DNA of 64,000 nucleotides, from positions 124,001-188,000 of the forward strand of contig PDLQ01000002.1 in NCBI GenBank assembly GCA_002591745.1. The letters are read 5' to 3'. The position numbers were made by a program, and so were the translations under genes. Positions 25,843 through 34,555 of the stretch are shown piece after piece. How positions within the stretch are numbered: the first letter of the stretch is position 1; the number at the start of each line of letters is the position of its first letter. The DNA is from Lewinellaceae bacterium SD302. GTDB taxonomy: Bacteria; Bacteroidota; Bacteroidia; Chitinophagales; Saprospiraceae. The notes below the pieces were generated by a model. The model saw nothing but the letters and a program-made list of their open reading frames with translations. It ran no database searches and was not told where the DNA came from.

Positions 25843-27117
25843 ATGAATTATATTAATCGTTTGTGTTTGTCCGCCGTTTTTATTTTTATCGTGGGCATTG
25901 CTACTCCGTCCACCTTTATCTCAGGCCGGGCAGGTTTGTCAGCCCAAAGGAACTCTTTCCTGACTAACGGACCAATTAAAGAACGTATTCCCACGATAAG
26001 CGGTGAGGTCTTCAGTTTCTACCTTGTGCCAATACAACAGGATCATTTTCCGGAGGGGGTACGACTGCGTTGGGTAGACGAGATGGGCGACTTCAGTGGA
26101 TGGCACGAATTCAGGCAGGACGAACACGCAGACCCGGGAAAATACTTGTCGAACCTAAACTTCGCGGAGCAAGCAAACTGGACCGATTTCGAGCTGGAAA
26201 TGCCGGCCAACGGTCCCGTAACCCTTTATTTCTTTGATCCCGGCAAGACCGATGCCGAACAACCCGCCGAGCCACGTTTACTGGAAGGGGCCACTTGCTT
26301 CCAGCCAGCTGTGTTGGATCGTAGCGACTGGTGCCCGGCCGGCAACTGCCCGGAAGGGGCATCGCCCACCTTTACGGAAGTGACTCACCTGATCGTACAC
26401 CACGCCGCCGGCACTAATGTCTCTAATGACTGGGCGGCCGTTGTGCGCGGAATTTGGGACTTTCACGTAAATGCCAACGGATGGGATGACATTGGATACA
26501 ACTATCTCGTTGACCCCAACGGGGTGATCTACGTTGGGCGTGGAAACGATATTCGGGGCGCTCACTTTTGTGGCAAGAATACGAATACCATGGGAACCTG
26601 TCTGCTTGGCAATTTTACCGATCAGCTACCCACCGCCGCGGCGCTGGCCAGCCTTACCGAATTGATGGCCTGGAAGTGTGGCGATAAGGATATCAATCCG
26701 CTGGAGGTGAGTTTTCATGCCGGTGGAAACAGCAATCTGATCAATCTGGCGGCCCACCGCGATGGCTGCTCCACAGCTTGCCCGGGCGATGCTTTTTATC
26801 CTGAGTTCGACGACTTCCGGCAAGGGGTGGCGGCGGATTTAATCAATTGTGTTACCTCCTCAACTACCGAGCGACCGGTCTGGGCCGAGTCCATTCTGGT
26901 TTCCCCCAACCCAGGCAGCGGAGCCGTCCGGATCAGTGGCCTGCCAGTTGAAGCCCAGTTGACGCTATTTGCAATCGATGGCCGTCAATTAAGCAGTCAG
27001 GATAATAACGGGGTGGCTAACATAGAAGCAATGTTGACGAACGCTGCGCCCGGGGTCTACTTCTTAAGGACCGAAATGGCTGGCGAGCAGCATACTTTGA
27101 AGGTGATCCGTCAATAA
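25843..27117 (+). CDS. Secreted N-acetylmuramoyl-L-alanine amidase (amidase_2/PGRP) with T9SS sorting domain
   Basis: The 424-residue protein has an N-terminal signal segment, a ~130-residue beta-rich N-domain and an Amidase_2/PGRP domain at about 175-330. The zinc ligands are visible in THLIVHHAAGT and in NLAAHRDGCSTACPG, with the conserved WDDIGYNYLVDPNGVIYVGR between. The C-terminal ~75 residues (VSPNPGSGAVRISGLPVEAQ then PGVYFLRTEMAGEQHTLKVIRQ) form a type A T9SS sorting domain, so the enzyme is exported across the outer membrane. The target is probably foreign or shed peptidoglycan. Confidence 0.9.
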   Translation: MNYINRLCLSAVFIFIVGIATPSTFISGRAGLSAQRNSFLTNGPIKERIPTISGEVFSFYLVPIQQDHFPEGVRLRWVDEMGDFSGWHEFRQDEHADPGKYLSNLNFAEQANWTDFELEMPANGPVTLYFFDPGKTDAEQPAEPRLLEGATCFQPAVLDRSDWCPAGNCPEGASPTFTEVTHLIVHHAAGTNVSNDWAAVVRGIWDFHVNANGWDDIGYNYLVDPNGVIYVGRGNDIRGAHFCGKNTNTMGTCLLGNFTDQLPTAAALASLTELMAWKCGDKDINPLEVSFHAGGNSNLINLAAHRDGCSTACPGDAFYPEFDDFRQGVAADLINCVTSSTTERPVWAESILVSPNPGSGAVRISGLPVEAQLTLFAIDGRQLSSQDNNGVANIEAMLTNAAPGVYFLRTEMAGEQHTLKVIRQ

Positions 27118-27137
27118 GCTCTTAGGCTTACCGGACC

Positions 27138-28085
27138 CTAAAACATTCGTTTACGGCGGAAGTAGGCAATGGTGGCCAGACTTATGATGATCGACAAGCC
27201 GATGATGGCAACCATCGAGTAGGGGTTCTGGGCACCGGGTACCGGCACGTTCATCCCGAAAAAGCTGGCGATCACCATCGGTACCGTCAAGATGATGGTA
27301 ATCAGCGTCAACCGCTGGATGGTGATGTTCAGGTTGTTGGAAATGATGCTACCGTAGGCATCCATGGTGCCGTTGAGGATGTTGGTATAAATATTGGCCA
27401 TTTCCAGGGCCTGACCATTGTCGATAATGATGTCTTCGAAGAGGTCGGTCTTCTCCTCATCGTGGCGGATGCCCAGAAAATCGGTACGCTTCATCTTTAT
27501 TTTCAACAGTTCGTTACCGTTGAGGGCGTTAATAAAATAGACCAGGGATTTTTCGATCCGTAAAAGCTGCATCAATTCGCGGTTACGGCTGCTGTCATAG
27601 AGCTCCTGCTCGATCAGATTACGTTTTGTATTGAGCTGTTTAAGGCAGTTGAGGTAGCGATAAACTGTGTGCTCAAGAATTTTGAGGACAAATTGCTGCT
27701 CGTCCGCAGGGTTGAAGTTCCTGATTTTATTGTCGAGGAACAGTTGCAGCACCGGGTTCTCGAAAGGAGTGATGGTGAGCATGTTTTCCGGGGTCAGCAC
27801 TATCCCGATCGGCACGGTAATGTAAATACCGTCATTATCCTCCTCATTCAGCGACAGGGTAGGGGTATTGACGATGATGAGGCGCACGTCTTCTTCCCTT
27901 TCGTAACGCGAGCGTTCGTCGATATCAAGCGGGTCAGTAAGAAAATCGAGGGGAATGTCGAAGCGCTGAGCGACTTCATTAAGTTCTTCCTGGCTGAAAG
28001 GCGGCTCGATGTTCACCCAGGCACCGGTTTGGAGCTCGTCCAGCTCTACCAGACGACCTTCTTGTTTGGCGTAGTAGCGGATCAT
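27138..28085 (-). CDS. corA: CorA family magnesium/cobalt transporter
   Basis: The 315-residue protein has a cytosolic alpha/beta N-domain, a long helix rich in charged residues and two C-terminal transmembrane helices. The first is followed by the signature GMN in FFGMNVPVPGAQNPY. The last residues are basic (YFRRKRMF), as in CorA. It should form a pentameric inner-membrane channel for Mg2+. It lies 64 bases downstream of the SNF2 helicase gene on the same strand. Confidence 0.9.
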   Translation of the reverse strand: MIRYYAKQEGRLVELDELQTGAWVNIEPPFSQEELNEVAQRFDIPLDFLTDPLDIDERSRYEREEDVRLIIVNTPTLSLNEEDNDGIYITVPIGIVLTPENMLTITPFENPVLQLFLDNKIRNFNPADEQQFVLKILEHTVYRYLNCLKQLNTKRNLIEQELYDSSRNRELMQLLRIEKSLVYFINALNGNELLKIKMKRTDFLGIRHDEEKTDLFEDIIIDNGQALEMANIYTNILNGTMDAYGSIISNNLNITIQRLTLITIILTVPMVIASFFGMNVPVPGAQNPYSMVAIIGLSIIISLATIAYFRRKRMF

Positions 28086-28149
28086 GGGGATGAACGGCTT
28101 TTGCGGGTGAGGAATGGGCCAAAGGTAGGAAAATGTTTCTGCGGAAAAA

Positions 28150-31128
28150 TTACTCCAACAAAAACTCTAACTCTCGCTTATCAAAATCCAGCTTTCCATT
28201 CTTTCCGATAATATCTTCGGCTAACTGCGCTTTCTTTTCCTGCAATTTTACGATCTTCTCTTCGATCGTATCCTTGCTGATGTATTTGCGGGCGAAAACT
28301 GTTCCCTCCCGTCCGATCCGGTGCGCCCGGGCAATGGCCTGTTGCTCTATGGTCGGATTCCACCAGGGATCTAGGACGAAGACGTAGTCGGCGGCAGTCA
28401 GATTAAGGCCGGTGCCGCCACTCTTGATGGAGATAAAGAAAGCTTGTAAATCGTCGTTTTCCTGAAAGCGCTTTACCTCTGCGGCTCTTTTTGCGGCTGT
28501 TACACTACCACTGATCCAGGCATAACTATAGCCTTTCTCGTCGAAAGCTTTTTTGAATAGTTCAAGGTGGGTCACAAAAGAGCTGAAAAACAGGGCTTTG
28601 TGGCCGCTTTTGCGGATGACCTCCCACTGCTCCATCACTTCGTCGAATTTACCGCTTCCTTTGCCGTAATCGGCCGAAAGCAGCGCGGGGTGGTTGGCGA
28701 GTTGCCGTAATCGCGTCAGGGTCTGTACAACCAGCATCCGGTACTGGCCGTCTCCGGGCGCGAAGTTCTTAAGTAGGTGGTTACGGGCGGCTGATTTTTC
28801 TTTTTCGTAGCGCCGACGTTGCTCCGCAGCCATTTCGCAAAAGAAGTGCTGGATATGTAGTTCCGGAAGGTCTTTGGCCACTTCCCCCTTGGTGCGCCGT
28901 AAGAGGTAGGGAGCGACCAGCTGACGGAGTTGTTGCTTCTTCTCTTCACTATCCGCCTTCTCGATGGGCTGGATAAATTCTTTCTTGAAAAAATTGTAGG
29001 ACTTCAGTAGACCGGGATTCAGGAACTGCATCTGCGACCATAGGTCGGATAAGGAATTTTCTATCGGGGTGCCCGAAAGGCTGATCTTATGAGCAGCATT
29101 AAGTTCATTAACGGCTTTGAATACCTTACTCTGACGGTTCTTAATCTGCTGACTCTCGTCCAGAATAATGTAATTAAAGTCGAGATTCTCCAGTAGTTCC
29201 TTATCCCGCAGTGCAGTCTGATAAGTAGTGAGGATAACGTCGTAGCGGCGTAGTACCCTTACGTCCTTCAGTCGTTTTTGGCCGGTATGCCGCAGGGTGG
29301 TCAGTGACGGAGCAAATTTTTTGATCTCACTTTCCCAGTTATAGACCAGCGAGGCGGGTAAGACTATCAAGGCGCGCAGTGGAGCAAGAAACTCTTCGTC
29401 CTCGGCGGCTGCATGCGCACCGAATAGGTCAAGTTGAGGGGCGGGAGTGCCAGCAGTCGCCGTATCCTCGGATGCCTCCAGGGTCAATTGCTCTTTAGCG
29501 TAGAGAAGTACGGCAATAGTCTGTAATGTTTTACCCAGTCCCATGTCATCGGCCAGGCAGGCCCCCAGTCCCTGGTGATGATGTTGCACCAGCCACTGGG
29601 CTCCGGCGAGCTGGTAAGGGCGTAATGTTGCTTTAAGGGCGTCACTGGGGGTAAAGTTCTCGGCTTCTTTGCGGGCCTCTTCCGGAGAGGCGAGTTCCGG
29701 CGCGATCTGGTCGAGCAGGGTGTAATGACTTTTGGTAAGTTTAACCTGGTCACGTTCGACCTGGGCGAAACGCAAAATCTCTTCGTAACGGGCTGACCAC
29801 TCTAATGGGATTAGGAAAAAACGCCCGTTCGGCAAAGGATAGAGACGCTCGCCTTTGCGAATGTACTTGGCTATACGCGCGAAGGGAATCCGGAAATCAC
29901 CCACTTTTACCTCTCCCCGCAGATCGAACCAGTCTCGATCATCAACCACATTAACGGTCAACTGGCCGGACTGTAAAGACATTGGTTTATCACCGTCGAC
30001 CACCGGGTGGGGAACGTGAAAACCGGCTTGGTTAAGGGCAAAGCGGTTGTCGATCAGCCACTGAAGAACGCCGAGCGGCTGCTCCGCAACGTTTTTGCGT
30101 TCGGGTAAGAAAAACTGGGTAGAGGGTACCGTTTGCAGATTCATTCGCTCCAGTTTGCGGATGAAGGCAGTTTCCTGCGCTGGATTACGTTGAATTCGGG
30201 TGATACTAACTTCTTCTCCCTCCAGGTCCAGTAAAGTCTGTTGTTCTCGCTTCTCGTTCCAGCCGAAGCTGGCCTGGCCATAATCCATACGGGGGAAGAG
30301 ATAGTAGCGATCCTCCAGTGGGTGCAGGGTAGCTTCTAATCGACAGGCCAGCAATTGCTGTTTCTGAGTGACGGCAAAGCCTTCCGCTTCAATAGCTACT
30401 TTGCTAACAACTTTGGCAATGAAGGTCTTGAAGTATTTGGTTACCTGGGCGGCGGGAATGACCACTTCATCCTTGGTCAGGAAGGGTTTAACCACGTAAC
30501 CGTTCAGGTGGGCTACCCGATGCAATTGACGATCGATCAGCAACCATCCCGGCGCAGGGTGATTGGTCAGGGGGATAATATTATGGTGCCGTAAGTTAAG
30601 TCGATCACCTTCCGTCGTTTGTAGCTCAAAGCGGTAGTGAACCCCTTTCTCCTGCTTGTCGAATGACAGCAGTGGCTGTAAAGCGGTGCCGTCAACCTTT
30701 ACTGTGAAGTCTTTGGCGAGTACTCGCCGCTCCAGGTTCAGGGTGAGTTGAAAGGCCTGCTCCACTATAATATTAATCAATTCATCCAGGCGGCGGTGTA
30801 CGTAGCGTTGTACAGCGGGTCTCTGCTCTTTATTGGTGAGGGCCAGCAGGTCCGTAAGTTTGGGGACTTTACGGGCCTTTCCTTTAAATGCCAATGTGAT
30901 GGCCGGCACTTGTAATTCTTCAATCAGGGTGAAACAGCGTTGGTGTTCGGGTGTAAGCTCCAGGTGAAAAGCTCCGATGGTCTCCGCCGTTGCTTTTTGT
31001 TGAACGTGAGCCAGCAAACCGGCTACGTCGGAACTGATTACGTAGGCTTCGGGAGCGTAAATGCCGGGGTGAATCTCGAAAAGATTATAAACAATGGATA
31101 CTTGTTGGTCGGTGGCGGTTTCCGGCAT
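28150..31128 (-). CDS. SNF2-family DEAD/DEAH-like ATPase (bacterial Swi2/Snf2 helicase)
   Basis: The ATG at 31128 gives 992 residues; a TTG 33 bases upstream is possible. The N-terminal half is a bacterial SNF2-associated region. The helicase core begins at about 510 (LRPYQLAGAQWLVQHH), with Walker A ADDMGLGKTLQTI (Lys533) and motif II DESQ (Asp657). SLSGTPIENSLSDLWSQM and the C-terminal GGTGLNLTAADYVFVLDPWWNPTIEQQAIARAHRIG motifs are also present. These proteins are DNA translocases that remodel protein-DNA complexes; the partner is unknown. A dispersed-element copy is at 30395-30403. Confidence 0.92.
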   Translation of the reverse strand: MPETATDQQVSIVYNLFEIHPGIYAPEAYVISSDVAGLLAHVQQKATAETIGAFHLELTPEHQRCFTLIEELQVPAITLAFKGKARKVPKLTDLLALTNKEQRPAVQRYVHRRLDELINIIVEQAFQLTLNLERRVLAKDFTVKVDGTALQPLLSFDKQEKGVHYRFELQTTEGDRLNLRHHNIIPLTNHPAPGWLLIDRQLHRVAHLNGYVVKPFLTKDEVVIPAAQVTKYFKTFIAKVVSKVAIEAEGFAVTQKQQLLACRLEATLHPLEDRYYLFPRMDYGQASFGWNEKREQQTLLDLEGEEVSITRIQRNPAQETAFIRKLERMNLQTVPSTQFFLPERKNVAEQPLGVLQWLIDNRFALNQAGFHVPHPVVDGDKPMSLQSGQLTVNVVDDRDWFDLRGEVKVGDFRIPFARIAKYIRKGERLYPLPNGRFFLIPLEWSARYEEILRFAQVERDQVKLTKSHYTLLDQIAPELASPEEARKEAENFTPSDALKATLRPYQLAGAQWLVQHHHQGLGACLADDMGLGKTLQTIAVLLYAKEQLTLEASEDTATAGTPAPQLDLFGAHAAAEDEEFLAPLRALIVLPASLVYNWESEIKKFAPSLTTLRHTGQKRLKDVRVLRRYDVILTTYQTALRDKELLENLDFNYIILDESQQIKNRQSKVFKAVNELNAAHKISLSGTPIENSLSDLWSQMQFLNPGLLKSYNFFKKEFIQPIEKADSEEKKQQLRQLVAPYLLRRTKGEVAKDLPELHIQHFFCEMAAEQRRRYEKEKSAARNHLLKNFAPGDGQYRMLVVQTLTRLRQLANHPALLSADYGKGSGKFDEVMEQWEVIRKSGHKALFFSSFVTHLELFKKAFDEKGYSYAWISGSVTAAKRAAEVKRFQENDDLQAFFISIKSGGTGLNLTAADYVFVLDPWWNPTIEQQAIARAHRIGREGTVFARKYISKDTIEEKIVKLQEKKAQLAEDIIGKNGKLDFDKRELEFLLE

Positions 31129-31193
31129 GCGTACTCGAGGCGTTAGGTAGTTAGCCCGCAAAGTTACAATACGGCCTTATCTTCGGCCCACTT

Positions 31194-31919
31194 ATGGAGT
31201 GGATAGATCACCTCTTGATTGTCATTTTCGGCTTTGCCCTTCCCTTGCGTTCCCTTTTGACCACGAGCAAAGGAGAACTACTTAAGATGAAGTTCACGGC
31301 CCAAAATAAATTCATCCTTTATTATAGTAATAGTCTGGTGTTGTGGTTCATGGCCACGGCAGTAACATTCGTCTGGTTCTCTTTCGGCCGTGAACTGGGG
31401 GAGCTTGGGTTGCAATGGGGAGATATTCCCTTCTCTCCGGCAGCTTGGTTAACCCTGCTGGCTTTTATCTTGCTTTATGGGCTGGACTCCATGCTCGAAA
31501 TAATCTCTCCTGAGCGGCAAGCAGCCACCCGTCAAAAATTTCAGCAGCAGATCGGTTTCCTTCCGGCCAGTGCGTTTGAGTTTACTCACTTTGTATTTCT
31601 GGCCGTTACTGCGGGCATCTGCGAGGAAATCGTTTTTCGGGGCTACTTTATCCGCTACGGAGAATGGTGGTTCAGTGAGTTGGAGGCACCCCTGGCCACT
31701 ATTCTAGTGCTGGTGCTGCCGGCGGTGTCTTTTGGACTGGCTCATCTCTATCAGGGCTGGTGGGCCGTGGCCAAGATTGTTGCCATGGCTATTTTGTTCG
31801 GCTTCTTTTTTTTGGAGACGGGAACTCTTTGGCCATTAATCCTCGTTCACATAGTCGTCGATCTGATTGGTGGATTGGTAAGCTGGTACCTTTTGTCCGG
31901 CGCAGGACCGAATCGGTGA
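31194..31919 (+). CDS. CPBP family intramembrane glutamic endopeptidase
   Basis: The 241-residue membrane protein has about seven helices. The CPBP (CAAX protease/Abi) motifs are intact: EEIVFRGYFIRYG (catalytic Glu pair and Arg), FGLAHLYQGW (His) and LVHIVVDLIGG (His). Eukaryotic relatives (Rce1) cleave prenylated proteins, while bacterial ones act in envelope or bacteriocin-related processing. The substrate cannot be named. It is divergent from the SNF2 gene with a short intergenic gap. Confidence 0.88.
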   Translation: MEWIDHLLIVIFGFALPLRSLLTTSKGELLKMKFTAQNKFILYYSNSLVLWFMATAVTFVWFSFGRELGELGLQWGDIPFSPAAWLTLLAFILLYGLDSMLEIISPERQAATRQKFQQQIGFLPASAFEFTHFVFLAVTAGICEEIVFRGYFIRYGEWWFSELEAPLATILVLVLPAVSFGLAHLYQGWWAVAKIVAMAILFGFFFLETGTLWPLILVHIVVDLIGGLVSWYLLSGAGPNR

Positions 31920-31950
31920 AAACAATAAATGAATATTTTTTATCGCTTGG

Positions 31951-31983
31951 TTTGGAGATAAGTTGAAAAAAGTAGTACATTTG
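31951..31983 (+). promoter_or_regulatory. Promoter of tRNA-Arg (TTTG-N21-TAnnTTTG)
   Basis: TTTG at 31951-31954 and TACATTTG at 31976-31983 match the Bacteroidota promoter, ending about 20 bases before the tRNA 5' end. Confidence 0.65.
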
Positions 31984-32003
31984 CATCCGCTTAACCGCAG
32001 CAA

Positions 32004-32077
32004 GGCCCCGTAGCTCAACTGGATAGAGTACCTGACTACGGATCAGGAGGTTCCAGGTTCGAACCCTGGCGGGGTCA
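32004..32077 (+). tRNA. tRNA-Arg (anticodon ACG)
   Basis: A full cloverleaf can be drawn. The acceptor GGCCCCG pairs with CGGGGTC (one G-U), the D arm is GCTC/GAGT and the anticodon arm is CCTGA-CTACGGA-TCAGG with anticodon ACG. The T arm is CCAGG-TTCGAAC-CCTGG and the discriminator is A. CCA is not encoded. The wobble A would need TadA deamination to read CGU, CGC and CGA. Confidence 0.96.
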
Positions 32078-32147
32078 CTTTTTAAGTTAAGACGGGCAGA
32101 CACTTTGTGTCTGCTTTTTTATTGACAGATCTTAATGTTACGACAGC

Positions 32148-32396
32148 ATGTCTAAAGTTTGTAACCTCACGGGTAAGAAGCCAATCAGTGGCAACAATGT
32201 TTCCCACTCCAACCGGAAGACTAAACGTCGTTTCGTACCCAATATCCAGAAGAAGCGCTTCTTCGTTCCCGAACTTGGAAAGTTCGTGACGCTGAAAGTG
32301 TCTACCAGTGCGATTCGTACCATCAACAAGTTGGGACTGATCAACTACCTGAAAAAACTGGAAGCCAAGGGCGTCGATCACGGCGTTAAGCTGTAG
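32148..32396 (+). CDS. rpmB: 50S ribosomal protein L28 (bL28)
   Basis: The 82-residue protein begins MSKVCNLTGKKPISGNNVSHS and carries KTKRRFVPNIQKKRF, the L28 core. It heads the rpmB-rpmG-DUF4295-ftsY cluster, conserved in Bacteroidota, and lies 70 bases after tRNA-Arg. Confidence 0.96.
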   Translation: MSKVCNLTGKKPISGNNVSHSNRKTKRRFVPNIQKKRFFVPELGKFVTLKVSTSAIRTINKLGLINYLKKLEAKGVDHGVKL

Positions 32397-32466
32397 TCAC
32401 TTCAGCCCCGGGAAATCATTCTAAGTCAACGGAGGGCATTTATCGCTCGCCACTAACTATAAAGCA

Positions 32467-32655
32467 ATGGCCAAGAAGAGCAAAGGCAATCGCAACCAAA
32501 TCATCCTGGAGTGTACCGAGCACAAAGCTTCCGGCCTGCCAGGAACTTCTCGCTACGTTACCCAGAAAAACCGGAAGAACAGCCCGGATCGTCTGGAACT
32601 GAAGAAGTACAACCCGATCATGCGTAAGATGACCGTTCACCGCGAGATCAAGTAA
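32467..32655 (+). CDS. rpmG: 50S ribosomal protein L33 (bL33)
   Basis: The 62-residue protein has the L33 signatures [16 protein letters not shown] and [19 protein letters not shown]. The zinc-binding Cys pairs of the C+ form are absent (only one Cys), so it is a zinc-independent C- type. It is the second gene of the ribosomal cluster. Confidence 0.95.
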   Translation: MAKKSKGNRNQIILECTEHKASGLPGTSRYVTQKNRKNSPDRLELKKYNPIMRKMTVHREIK

Positions 32656-32733
32656 GTTCAGGCCAGGTGTCTGATCGAATGAATCTCGGTCTAATCCCCT
32701 ATCTTCGCATTCCAACAATAAAATCAACCAAGC

Positions 32734-32907
32734 ATGGCTAAGGTATCTAAGAACTCCCGGGTAGGTAAACGTGCCGCCAACGCCGGCTCCGGCCGCGACT
32801 TTATCAAAGTGGTCAAGTCTGTAAAGGACCCAAAGACTGGCAAGTACTCCTACAAAGAAGTGATGATCCACAAGGATAAGATCGACGAGTTCATGAAAGA
32901 CAAATAA
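32734..32907 (+). CDS. DUF4295 family small basic protein (57 aa), ribosome-associated in Bacteroidota
   Basis: The protein begins MAKVSKNSRVGKRAANAGSG and ends HKDKIDEFMKDK. It is short and strongly basic at the N-terminus, and it always occurs between rpmG and ftsY in Bacteroidota. As I recall, a member was found as an extra large-subunit protein in a Bacteroidota ribosome structure (called bL38); I cannot verify this here. A TATCTTCG -7-like box lies 28 bases upstream. The stop codon falls inside a small hairpin (AATAATTTCG at 32903-32912 with CGAAATTATT at 32918-32927). Confidence 0.85.
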   Translation: MAKVSKNSRVGKRAANAGSGRDFIKVVKSVKDPKTGKYSYKEVMIHKDKIDEFMKDK

Positions 32908-32931
32908 TTTCGTTCCGCGAAATTATTCATC

Positions 32932-32971
32932 AAGCCCTTTTTCGCATTGCGAAAAAGGGCTTGCCGTTTTT
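32932..32971 (+). terminator. Intrinsic terminator after the ribosomal cluster
   Basis: AAGCCCTTTTTCGC (32932-32945) pairs perfectly with 32949-32962 around ATT, followed by GCCGTTTTT. It separates the ribosomal genes from ftsY. Confidence 0.85.
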
Positions 32972-33067
32972 CGGGCCACCAATTAACTATTATCCCCTTC
33001 CTAACGTTATTGCTACCGGCGAGCCATCGTTTGATTTATGGTGTAGCCACAAATCAAACGATCCACT

Positions 33068-34033
33068 GTGAGTTTTTTTAAGAAGTTTTTTACCAAAGAG
33101 AAGAAAGAAGACCTCGATCAGGGGTTGGAGAAAACCAAGACTACCTTCCTCGGCAAGATCGGCCGGGCCGTAGCCGGTAAGGATACCGTTGATGAAGAAG
33201 TACTCGACGAACTGGAGAATATTCTTATCTCCAGTGACGTCGGTCTGGACAGCACCGTTAAAATCATCGAAAGGATCGAGGCACGGGTCGCTCGTGATAA
33301 ATATCTCAACACCAGCGAACTCAACGCTATTCTCCGCGAGGAGATCGTTCACCTCCTGGCCGAGAACAACAGTGAGGACCTCGAAAGTTACACCCTGCCG
33401 TCCGATAACGAGCCCTGCGTGATTCTGGTCGTCGGCGTCAACGGTGTCGGTAAGACAACCACCATCGGTAAGCTGGCCCACCAATACCAATTGCAGGGCA
33501 AGAAAGTTGTTCTGGGCGCGGCTGATACTTTCAGGGCCGCCGCCGTGGATCAACTCGGCATTTGGGCCGAACGCGTTGGTTGTGACTTCTACAGTAAGGG
33601 GATGAACACCGACCCGGCCGCAGTTGCCTACGAAACGGTTGACTATGCCAAAAAGAATGGTTGTGACGTAGCCATTATCGATACGGCCGGCCGTCTCCAC
33701 ACTAAGTTCAATCTCATGAAGGAGCTCACCAAGATCAAACGCTCCGTCACCAAAGCAGAGGTAACCGCTCCCCACGAGGTCCTGCTCGTCCTGGACGCCA
33801 CGACCGGCCAAAATGCGATTGAACAGGCCAAAGCATTCACCGAAGCAACGGACGTAAGTGCCCTGGCCCTCACCAAACTGGACGGAACGGCCAAAGGTGG
33901 CGTGGCGATTGGCATTACCGACACCTTTCGCGTCCCCATCAAGTACATCGGGGTAGGAGAGGGTATCGAGCAACTTCAGATCTTTAACAAGGCCGCTTTT
34001 GTCGACAGTCTCTTCGGTGACCAAATGAGTTGA
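33068..34033 (+). CDS. ftsY: Signal recognition particle receptor FtsY
   Basis: The 321-residue SRP GTPase has a short charged N-terminal helix (no long acidic A domain), an N domain and a G domain with G1 GVNGVGKTT (123-131). It also has AADTFRAAAVDQL, DTAGRLHTKFNLMKEL, TKLDGTAKGG and the C-terminal GVGEGIEQLQIFNKAAFVDSLF. It docks SRP-ribosome complexes at the inner membrane for co-translational targeting. The start is GTG at 33068. Confidence 0.96.
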   Translation: MSFFKKFFTKEKKEDLDQGLEKTKTTFLGKIGRAVAGKDTVDEEVLDELENILISSDVGLDSTVKIIERIEARVARDKYLNTSELNAILREEIVHLLAENNSEDLESYTLPSDNEPCVILVVGVNGVGKTTTIGKLAHQYQLQGKKVVLGAADTFRAAAVDQLGIWAERVGCDFYSKGMNTDPAAVAYETVDYAKKNGCDVAIIDTAGRLHTKFNLMKELTKIKRSVTKAEVTAPHEVLLVLDATTGQNAIEQAKAFTEATDVSALALTKLDGTAKGGVAIGITDTFRVPIKYIGVGEGIEQLQIFNKAAFVDSLFGDQMS

Positions 34034-34555
34034 GCCTCCGTAAAATAAACATGCGGGCTCACCCACTGGCGGCCAAATGCGAACCTTGCTACTTTGCTAG
34101 TCAAAGAAGGCAAAATAGTGCCCCGCCTCACGGGCTGTAAATGGCTGCTTCGAGCACGCGCTTCCTGAAAAGACTGTATTTTGGCGTTAAATTCCTACGC
34201 CCGTTTGGGTAGATCCGGGTTATATGCTGACTTCAAAGTAGCCATGCCGAATATCGACCCAATTCTGATTCACTCGGGCCGACCGCTGTCCTTTCGTGGG
34301 CTACCGTTCCTCTTACACGAAGGGTTTTAACGTCTTGTACTTGAAGTTTTTTTACAAAAAGTATTGGTTAAACCTGCCATTTGGCGTAGATTCGCCTCGT
34401 GCTTTAAAGCATATCTAAACGACCTAGAGCTTCCGATTACGACCCGGAGGCCTGAATTATAAACTACACCTTGTCGACCACAAGGTGTCTTAAAGAAGCT
34501 AACTGATTGACCTTCAGTTGTTTTTACTGTAAATATTTTTAATAATCGTAATCTT
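34034..34555. other. 522-base intergenic region with inverted GCTACTTTG pair and a leader hairpin
   Basis: No gene is visible. TTGCTACTTTGCTAGTC at 34086-34102 faces GACTTCAAAGTAGCC ending at 34243, so the two elements form an inverted pair about 130 bases apart. Near the 3' end a perfect 9-bp hairpin (ACACCTTGT at 34466-34474, ACAAGGTGT at 34480-34488) lies in the probable 5' leader of the giant gene. TAGATTCG at 34387-34394 resembles a -7 box. Confidence 0.6.
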